Source: Pseudomonas sp. MM211 (GTDB lineage: Bacteria > Pseudomonadota > Gammaproteobacteria > Pseudomonadales > Pseudomonadaceae). From it: a stretch of DNA of 64,000 nt. How positions within the stretch are numbered: position 1 is the stretch's first letter; every line of letters starts with the position of its first letter. The notes beneath the pieces are model-generated. The model made no database searches. It had not been told where the DNA came from and saw nothing but the letters and a program-made list of their open reading frames with translations. The stretch lies in contig NZ_CP081942.1 in assembly GCF_020386635.1 (NCBI RefSeq), positions 4,650,001-4,714,000 of the forward strand, given 5' to 3'. The position numbers and the translations under genes are program-made. Shown piece by piece: positions 33,978 through 40,143 of the stretch.

Positions 33978-36128
33978 ATGAACGCACCACTCGCTCTGCC
34001 CACCCCGAATCGGGCACCACGCCTGCCCGATCTGCGCCGTACCCTGCGCCTACATCCGGGCCCTCGCTCGCGAGACGGCGCGCCAAGCTGGACACTCGAA
34101 GACGCTGCCCGCGGGCGTTTCTACCGGATCGGCTGGGCCGAAGCAGAAATCCTCGCCCGCTGGCAGATGGGCAGTGCCCAGGCAATCGCCGAAGCGGTCA
34201 GCAGGGAAACTACCCTGGCCCTGAGCAGTGAGGACGTTGACGCTTTCAGCCAGTTTCTGCGCAGCATGCAACTGGTCGAAGTCAGCGGGGACGCCGCCCT
34301 GGACGATCTGCGCAAACGCGGCGAAGCGGGCAAGAGCAGTAGCTGGAGCGCCTGGTTGCTAAGCAACTACCTGTCGATCCGCATTCCGCTGCTTCGTCCG
34401 GATCGGTTCCTGTCGCGTAGCTATCGCTATGTTGCCCCGTTGTTCAGCCGCAGCTTCGCACTCGCCACGCTCACGGCAGCGCTGCTTGGTCTGTATCTGG
34501 CGGCGCGCCAGTGGGACAGTTTCATACACACCTTCCTGCATTTCTTCAGCATTGAAGGCGCGCTGCTAGCAGCCGTAACACTGAGCCTGACCAAGGTGCT
34601 CCACGAGTTCGGGCATGCCTACACTTGCAAGCGTTATGGCTGCCGAGTGCCGACCATGGGCGTGGCCTTCCTGGTCATGTGGCCGGTGCTCTACACCGAC
34701 GCCAGCGGCGCCTGGCGGCTCACCTCACGACGCCAACGGATGGCCATCGGCGCTGCCGGCATGGGCGTGGAGCTATGCCTGGCCGCTTGGGCGACACTGG
34801 CCTGGAGCTTTCTACCGGATGGCATGCTGCGCAGCGCGGCATTCATGCTGGCCAGCACCACCTGGATACTCACCCTCGCGGTGAATCTCAATCCGCTGAT
34901 GCGCTTCGACGGCTACTTCCTGTTCTCCGACCTGCTCGACGTACCCAACCTGCAGGAGCGCGCCTTCGCCCTCGCCCGCTGGCGCATGCGCGAAACCCTG
35001 TTCGGCTTCGGCGATGCGCCTCCCGAACACTTCGCACCGGCGCTGCGGCGCGTGCTGCTGGGCTACGCATTCGCCACCTGGGTGTACCGCTTCTTCCTGT
35101 TTCTCGGCATCGCCCTGCTGGTCTATCACTTCGCCTTCAAGCTGCTCGGCGTGCTGCTGTTCATCGTCGAGATCGTGCATTTCATTCTCCGCCCGATCAT
35201 CGGCGAGCTGCGCCACTGGCACCAACGCCGCAAGGACTACCGCATGAACCGCAACACCCTGATCTGCGCCAGCGTGTTGCTGGTCGCACTGTTTCTGCTG
35301 GCCTGGCCGTGGCGCAACCGGATCGAGGCGCCAGCCCTGTTACGCGCGCAGCAACAGGCGATTCTGCTCACACCGGCGGGCGCCAGGCTGGAACGTATAG
35401 AGGTGCAGCCGGGCGAACCCGTACGTGCCGGGCAAACGCTGTTCCGCCTGCACTCGGCGCAGCTACAGCACGACCTGCAAGGCCTCGAGCGAGAAATCGA
35501 GCAACTGCGCCAGCAAAGCAGCCTGCAGGTTCGCGCCAGTGAAGGATCCGCCCGCCAGTCGATTGCCCGGGAAGAATTACAGGTGGCGCTCGAGCGGCGC
35601 CTTGCCCTGCAGGAGCGAATGGCGCAGCTGCAGGTCAAGGCACCATTCGATGGTGTGCTGGTCGATAGCGCCGCTCCGCTGGCCGAAGGCGAATGGCTGC
35701 CGGCCGGCGAATGGCTGGGCACGGTCGCCAATACAGGCAGCGAACGGGTCGAAGCCTTCGTCGGCGAGGCGGATCGCGAGCGCCTGCAGGTCGGCGCTCA
35801 GGCCTGGTTCCTGCCGGAAGACCCGGGTCGCCCGCGCCGCCTGCTGCAGGTCGAGGACATTGGCCAGACCGCAGTACGCCAGCTTACCTCTGCCCCCGAA
35901 CTGGCATCGGTCTATAAGGGAACACTGGCGGCGCAACTCGATGAGCAGCGTGTACCGATTCCCGAACAGGCGCTGTATCGTGTGCAACTGCGCCCCCTGG
36001 ACAGCCACAGCGAAGCGATGCCGATCACCCTGCGTGGCAATGCCTCAATCAGTGGTGATGCCCGCAGCCCGCTGATGCAAGCGTGGCGTCGCGTGCTGAC
36101 TATTCTGATACGCGAATCGGCGTTTTGA
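33978..36128 (+). CDS. Site-2-protease (M50) fused to HlyD-type adaptor
   Basis: Polytopic inner-membrane protein of 716 residues. Residues 1-110 look like a PqqD/winged-helix domain. The M50 core has the zinc motif HEFGH (His209-His213) and the third-ligand motif NPLMRFDGYF (Asp311), so the protease looks active. About eight helices lie between 150 and 450. After a further helix (about 428-445) comes a HlyD adaptor with GARLERIEVQPGEPVRAG and a coiled hairpin (about 490-540). Such M50-HlyD fusions occur in peptide-export clusters; the substrate here is unproved. Last gene of the operon that starts at tadG. No ABC transporter is encoded nearby. Confidence 0.82.
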   Translation: MNAPLALPTPNRAPRLPDLRRTLRLHPGPRSRDGAPSWTLEDAARGRFYRIGWAEAEILARWQMGSAQAIAEAVSRETTLALSSEDVDAFSQFLRSMQLVEVSGDAALDDLRKRGEAGKSSSWSAWLLSNYLSIRIPLLRPDRFLSRSYRYVAPLFSRSFALATLTAALLGLYLAARQWDSFIHTFLHFFSIEGALLAAVTLSLTKVLHEFGHAYTCKRYGCRVPTMGVAFLVMWPVLYTDASGAWRLTSRRQRMAIGAAGMGVELCLAAWATLAWSFLPDGMLRSAAFMLASTTWILTLAVNLNPLMRFDGYFLFSDLLDVPNLQERAFALARWRMRETLFGFGDAPPEHFAPALRRVLLGYAFATWVYRFFLFLGIALLVYHFAFKLLGVLLFIVEIVHFILRPIIGELRHWHQRRKDYRMNRNTLICASVLLVALFLLAWPWRNRIEAPALLRAQQQAILLTPAGARLERIEVQPGEPVRAGQTLFRLHSAQLQHDLQGLEREIEQLRQQSSLQVRASEGSARQSIAREELQVALERRLALQERMAQLQVKAPFDGVLVDSAAPLAEGEWLPAGEWLGTVANTGSERVEAFVGEADRERLQVGAQAWFLPEDPGRPRRLLQVEDIGQTAVRQLTSAPELASVYKGTLAAQLDEQRVPIPEQALYRVQLRPLDSHSEAMPITLRGNASISGDARSPLMQAWRRVLTILIRESAF

Positions 36129-36131
36129 ACG

Positions 36132-36161
36132 GTTAAGTGTTCTTAATGATCCGCAGATTGC
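36132..36161 (+). promoter_or_regulatory. Conserved box plus TTGC element upstream of the heme oxygenase gene
   Basis: GTTAA-GTGTT-CTTAA (36132-36146) followed by TGA and TTGC at 36158, the same spacing as at 8490 and 20077. It begins 3 nt after the M50-HlyD stop and lies 76 bp before the heme oxygenase ATG. Confidence 0.68.
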
Positions 36162-36222
36162 CCTGCACCCGGGTTCTCGCCATCATCGACCGCATTGAGA
36201 ATCTTGCACCGGAAGCCCAACG

Positions 36223-36816
36223 ATGACAGCCATCGCCCACCCCACCGCGCAACTGCCGCTGACCAAACGCCTGAAAGCCGGCACCAGCCGCGACCATGAC
36301 AGCGTCGACACACTGGTCATGCAGGCACGTCCATTCGAAAGCCTGCTGCGCTATGGCTACTTCCTGCGCCTACAGCACCGTTTCCATGGCTCCATTGATG
36401 CGCTGTACGACGATATCGAACTCAATCGCCTGCTGCCGGGCCTGAGTGAGCTGCCGCGTTTCGAAGCGGTGTGCGCGGATCTGGCCGATCTGGATCTGCT
36501 GGTGCCACCTGCCCCGCCAGCGGTGGTGCCCACCAGCACACATGCGGCTCTGGGCTGGCTGTACTGCAGTGAAGGCTCCAACCTGGGCGCCGCCTTTCTG
36601 TTCAAGGAAACCCAGCAGATCGGCCTCGATGCCGACAACGGTGCCCGCCACCTGGCAGCCCACCCGGATGGTCGCGGCCTGCACTGGCGCCAGTTCGTCG
36701 CTCTGCTCGATGGCTTGGAACTGACCGAGGATCAGCGCGAAGAAGCAGTCAGCGGTGCCGTTGCGGCGTTCGACTTCTATCGCGCCGCGCTACGCGAAAT
36801 CTTCCCTGCAGCCTGA
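36223..36816 (+). CDS. Bacterial heme oxygenase (HemO/PigA/BphO-like)
   Basis: Cytoplasmic enzyme of 197 residues that opens heme to biliverdin, iron and CO. The proximal-His region (SRDHDSVDTLV, His25) and the distal-helix motif LGWLYCSEGSNLGAAFLFKE are visible, with the usual C-terminal motif WRQFVALLDG. Length is normal. It stands alone between the exporter operon and a zinc-ribbon gene, with its own box of the Tad-linked type. No phytochrome or heme-uptake gene is adjacent, so supply of iron or of biliverdin are both possible. Confidence 0.88.
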   Translation: MTAIAHPTAQLPLTKRLKAGTSRDHDSVDTLVMQARPFESLLRYGYFLRLQHRFHGSIDALYDDIELNRLLPGLSELPRFEAVCADLADLDLLVPPAPPAVVPTSTHAALGWLYCSEGSNLGAAFLFKETQQIGLDADNGARHLAAHPDGRGLHWRQFVALLDGLELTEDQREEAVSGAVAAFDFYRAALREIFPAA

Positions 36817-36823
36817 AGATCCA

Positions 36824-36856
36824 GCGGCGAAACGTGATCAAACAACGTTTCGCCGC
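36824..36856 (+). terminator. Inverted repeat after the heme oxygenase gene
   Basis: GCGGCGAAACGT and ACGTTTCGCCGC form a perfect 12-bp stem with a 9-nt loop, 7 nt after the stop codon. It lacks a T-run, so it is a weak or bidirectional terminator candidate. Confidence 0.55.
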
Positions 36857-36909
36857 CCCGCCTTCCCCAATCGTGGCCTGCTAGAATACCCTCCTCACCC
36901 GGAGGAACC

Positions 36910-37347
36910 ATGGCCGAACACGATTTCCGCTACAACCTGCTCAACCCCGAACACACCCTGATCGAGTGCCGCGCGCTGGCTCCCGGCCGTTATCAGGTCA
37001 CCGGTAACGGCGGCTCGATCAAGAGCAACGATGCCCTGGTGGTCAGCCTCAAGGGCAGCCGTGACCTGAGCATGCGTTTGCAAGTCGACAAGGTTCGCCA
37101 CCTGATCAATCCTCCCGGCCAGTGGGTCGCGGTCGCCCACGGGCCTGCCTTTACCGAACTGTCGATCTTCAACTGGCAAGTCACCTGCGACGGTTGCGGC
37201 AAGCAACTGGACTTCGAATTCGCGGTCGATAGTGCACTGGGCAAGAAAGCCCAGACGCCCGCTGCCGATGCTCGCCTTGTGGAGCTTGGCTGGCGTAAAC
37301 AGCAGGACAAACACCTGTGCCCTGCGTGTCTGAAAAAGGAGGCCTGA
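36910..37347 (+). CDS. Hypothetical protein with C-terminal zinc-ribbon cysteines
   Basis: 145 residues, start preceded by GGAGG. I do not recognise the family. Two Cys-x2-Cys pairs (CDGC near 98-101, CPAC near 138-141) would form a zinc ribbon. The N-terminal part is beta-rich (RYQVTGNGGSIKSNDALVV). It overlaps the META lipoprotein gene by 1 nt, so the two are co-transcribed. A housekeeping role in Pseudomonas is likely from its core-gene setting, but function is unknown. Confidence 0.75.
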   Translation: MAEHDFRYNLLNPEHTLIECRALAPGRYQVTGNGGSIKSNDALVVSLKGSRDLSMRLQVDKVRHLINPPGQWVAVAHGPAFTELSIFNWQVTCDGCGKQLDFEFAVDSALGKKAQTPAADARLVELGWRKQQDKHLCPACLKKEA

Positions 37348-37748
37348 TGAAACCGCTTCTCGCCCTGGGCTTGGCTGCCGCTGCCCTGGCTGGCTGCGCC
37401 GGCAAACCGATGCAACTGGAAACCGAGCGCGTCTACCGCGTCGAATGGATTGGCGAACGTCCGCTGATCGACAACAGCCACCTGACCATCACCCTGGGTG
37501 ACGACGGTCGCGCCTACGGCAACGCCGGCTGCAACCACTGGTTCGCCAGTTACCAGCGTGACGGCAACAAGCTGACCTTCAGCGAAGCCGGCAGCACTCG
37601 TAAGATGTGCGCACCGGCACTGATGGAACAGGAAAGCCGCTTCCTGCAGAGCCTGAGCACCATCGAACGCTGGGATATCTCGCCGATCGAGCAACTGCGC
37701 CTGTGGCCGGCCAGCGGCAAACCGATCCGGCTTTGGCCTGACGAGTAA
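37347..37748 (+). CDS. META/HslJ-domain lipoprotein
   Basis: 133-residue predicted lipoprotein (lipobox LAGC, Cys17). The META-domain core is visible as AYGNAGCNHWFASYQRDG and TRKMCAPALMEQE, including the paired cysteines that often form a disulfide. META/HslJ proteins are envelope stress-linked; the specific function is unproved. Start 37347 is preferred over the upstream in-frame ATG because it gives the lipobox signal. Confidence 0.82.
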   Translation: MKPLLALGLAAAALAGCAGKPMQLETERVYRVEWIGERPLIDNSHLTITLGDDGRAYGNAGCNHWFASYQRDGNKLTFSEAGSTRKMCAPALMEQESRFLQSLSTIERWDISPIEQLRLWPASGKPIRLWPDE

Positions 37749-38083
37749 GAGCCGTGGTCAAAGTGGCGATCGGCGGGAAACCCTGATCGCCCGCAAGCGG
37801 GCTCCTACGCGGTGCGGTGTCTGGTAACTGTTGTGCACGCATACTGAACCGTAGGAGCCGTGGGGGCGCTTAGCCCTTGCCGGTTCGGCACAGACCACAA
37901 GCCGCGACCCCGCGGCGAATGCTGGCCACTCCGCAGATATTCAGAATGGCCACCACCGCATTCGCGCCGGGTCGACGCTCCTACCGGATTGGCGTTGCCC
38001 CCCCATCTCGCAAGCACATCGCTGCTGTAGGAGCTGGCTTGCCGGCGATGCGCTTTGGGGACTACTGACGCAGCTCCGCCTAT
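37749..38083. repeat. Intergenic region with three REP-like copies
   Basis: 335 bp with no gene. It holds GCCCGCAAGCGGGCTCCTAC at 37789-37808, an inverted partial copy GTAGGAGCCG at 37851 and GTAGGAGCTGGCTTGCCGG at 38027-38045. These belong to the common Pseudomonas REP family; another copy is at 56430. They lie between two convergent genes and probably end both transcripts. Confidence 0.7.
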
Positions 38084-39154
38084 TTACGGCTCACGCGGCG
38101 TGAACAGATCCAACTGCTCATGCTTGCCACGCAAATCCTGCAAACGCACACCCACGCCCAGCAAGCGTACCGGGCGATTGCCCCGCGCATGGGCGTTGCT
38201 GAGCAGGACTCGATAGCTGTCCAGATCACGGGCAGCGCCGGCCTGCTCGAGGGTGGTCTGGGTAAAGTCGTGGAACTTGACCTTGACGAAGGGCTTGCCC
38301 ACCCGATAGCTGCCATCAAGGCGGGTCATGCGCCGCTCCAGCTCCTCCAGCAGCGTCGGTAGTTGCGCCAGGCAGGCATCCAAGTCTGGCAAATCCTGAT
38401 CGTAGGTGTTTTCCACGCTCATCGACTGACGGCGGCTGTCCGTCTGCACCACACGCTCGTCGATACCATGGGCCAGGCTCCACAGGCGTTCGCCGAAACT
38501 GCCGAACTCGCGCACCAGCCGCAGCTTGTTCCACTGGCGCAAGTCACTGCAGGTGCGTATGCCCAGGCGGGTCAGCTTGTCGGCGGTCACCTTGCCTACG
38601 CCATGCAGTTTGGTGACCGGCAACTCGGCGACGAAGTCCTCGACCTGATCGGGGGTAATCACGAAGATGCCGTTGGGTTTGCGCCAGTCGCTGGCGATCT
38701 TGGCCAGGAACTTGTTCGGCGCCACCCCCGCCGACACGGTGATGTGCAGGTCGCTGGATACCCGGCGACGGATGTCCTGGGCGATACGTGTGGCGCTGCC
38801 ACCAAAGTGCTCGCAGTTGGACACGTCGAGAAAGGCCTCATCCAGGGACAGCGGCTCAATCTGATCGGTGTAGTCGCGAAAGATCGCGTGAATGTCACGG
38901 GACACAGCGCGGTAGACGTCGAAGCGTGGTTTGACGATCAGCAGATCCGGGCACAGCTTCAGCGCATGCCCCGAGGCCATGGCCGAGCGCACCCCGTAGG
39001 CACGCGCCTCATAGTTGCAGGTGGCGATCACCCCACGCCGATCCGCCGAGCCGCCCACCGCCATAGGCTTGTCGGCCAGAGACGGGTTGTCGCGCATTTC
39101 GACAGAGGCGTAGAAGGCGTCACAGTCGATATGGATGATCTTTCGCTGCGCCAT
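38084..39154 (-). CDS. dinB: DNA polymerase IV
   Basis: Y-family translesion polymerase, 356 residues, a normal length. Catalytic acids are seen in IIHIDCDAFYASVE (Asp10) and SLDEAFLDVS. The helix-hairpin-helix motif (KLHGVGKVTADKL) and little-finger domain follow, ending in the beta-clamp binding peptide QLDLF. A LexA box 66 bp upstream shows SOS control. Intact. Confidence 0.95.
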   Translation of the reverse strand: MAQRKIIHIDCDAFYASVEMRDNPSLADKPMAVGGSADRRGVIATCNYEARAYGVRSAMASGHALKLCPDLLIVKPRFDVYRAVSRDIHAIFRDYTDQIEPLSLDEAFLDVSNCEHFGGSATRIAQDIRRRVSSDLHITVSAGVAPNKFLAKIASDWRKPNGIFVITPDQVEDFVAELPVTKLHGVGKVTADKLTRLGIRTCSDLRQWNKLRLVREFGSFGERLWSLAHGIDERVVQTDSRRQSMSVENTYDQDLPDLDACLAQLPTLLEELERRMTRLDGSYRVGKPFVKVKFHDFTQTTLEQAGAARDLDSYRVLLSNAHARGNRPVRLLGVGVRLQDLRGKHEQLDLFTPREP

Positions 39155-39219
39155 AGACCTGAAAACAAGAGAGCTGGCCGACCACGAACAGGGTCGAGCA
39201 AAGGTGGATGGGAACCTTA

Positions 39220-39235
39220 CTGTATATAAGAACAG
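39220..39235. promoter_or_regulatory. LexA (SOS) box of dinB
   Basis: CTGTATATAAGAACAG fits the CTG-N10-CAG SOS operator with a near-consensus AT-rich core. It lies 66 bp upstream of the dinB start codon. Confidence 0.85.
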
Positions 39236-39396
39236 GCTTCCAGTTCGACGTTACGCATTTATGAACTACCCGCGCCCGACGCGCTGGCGCCATAAAACCG
39301 CCTGAAAGGCCCGCATGGCAGGGCCTGGGCGACTCCTGGCAGTTGCGCAGCGCCGCTAACTGATTGAACGGAAAACAGTTTTTTCCGAGATAAGCG

Positions 39397-39424
39397 TTGA
39401 CAGCATGCCTCAGATGAATAGAAT
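39397..39424 (+). promoter_or_regulatory. Promoter of first initiator tRNA
   Basis: TTGACA at 39397, a 16-bp spacer, and TAGAAT at 39419-39424, placed 6 bp before the tRNA. This -35 is consensus. Sequence between the elements differs from that of the other two copies. Confidence 0.75.
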
Positions 39425-39430
39425 GGCGAC

Positions 39431-39507
<77 letters not shown>

Positions 39508-39514
39508 GATACTC

Positions 39515-39550
39515 AAAAAGGCCACTCAATCGAGTGGCCTTTTTGTTTTT
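39515..39550 (+). terminator. Terminator after tRNA copy 1
   Basis: AAAAAGGCCACTC / GAGTGGCCTTTTT hairpin with a T-run, 7 nt after the tRNA. It is repeated after copy 2. Confidence 0.85.
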
Positions 39551-39593
39551 CCGCTCTGTCGATTTAACTTATTGATTGAAAAGCATAAATCGA

Positions 39594-39621
39594 TTGACAG
39601 AAGTCCGCTTTTGTATAGAAT
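39594..39621 (+). promoter_or_regulatory. Promoter of second initiator tRNA
   Basis: TTGACA (39594-39599), 16-bp spacer, TAGAAT (39616-39621), 6 bp before tRNA copy 2. Confidence 0.8.
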
Positions 39622-39627
39622 TGCCGG

Positions 39628-39704
<77 letters not shown>

Positions 39705-39711
39705 GATACTC

Positions 39712-39747
39712 AAAAAGGCCACTCAATCGAGTGGCCTTTTTGTTTTT
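39712..39747 (+). terminator. Terminator after tRNA copy 2
   Basis: Same hairpin and T-run as after copy 1. Confidence 0.85.
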
Positions 39748-39790
39748 CTGCTCTGCCGATTTAACTTATTGATTGAAAAGCACAAATCGA

Positions 39791-39818
39791 TTGACAGAAG
39801 TCCGCTTTTGTATAGAAT
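39791..39818 (+). promoter_or_regulatory. Promoter of third initiator tRNA
   Basis: TTGACA (39791-39796), 16-bp spacer, TAGAAT (39813-39818). Same as the promoter of copy 2. Confidence 0.8.
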
Positions 39819-39824
39819 TGCCGG

Positions 39825-39901
<77 letters not shown>

Positions 39902-39912
39902 CCTTCGAAACG

Positions 39913-39947
39913 AAAGCCCTGACAGCCTAGCTGTCGGGGCTTTTGTT
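39913..39947 (+). terminator. Terminator after tRNA copy 3
   Basis: AAAGCCCTGACAGC / GCTGTCGGGGCTTTT hairpin followed by T-rich sequence. It differs in sequence from the terminators of copies 1 and 2. Confidence 0.8.
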
Positions 39948-40143
39948 TTATGGGCGCCTGAAAAGCCCCGCCCTCCTCCTGCACAACCCTATCTGAAGCA
40001 CTATCCTCTTCTGCAGATAAATCTTTCACGGCGTCAGGCATGGACACCTTGAAGCGGCACGCCTGTACCCATACATTATTTGTCACACAAAGAAACTTGG
40101 CTTCCGCCTTTCAATCTGAGCCGCACTACCCAAGAGGTATCCG

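Noticed and set aside
31855..36128. RND efflux pump
   Set aside because: Adaptors and a TolC-like channel are present but no RND pump; the third membrane protein is an M50 protease fusion.
6071..36816. Prophage or integrative element
   Set aside because: No integrase, transposase, attachment repeats or phage structural genes; the block is a set of operons with shared regulation.
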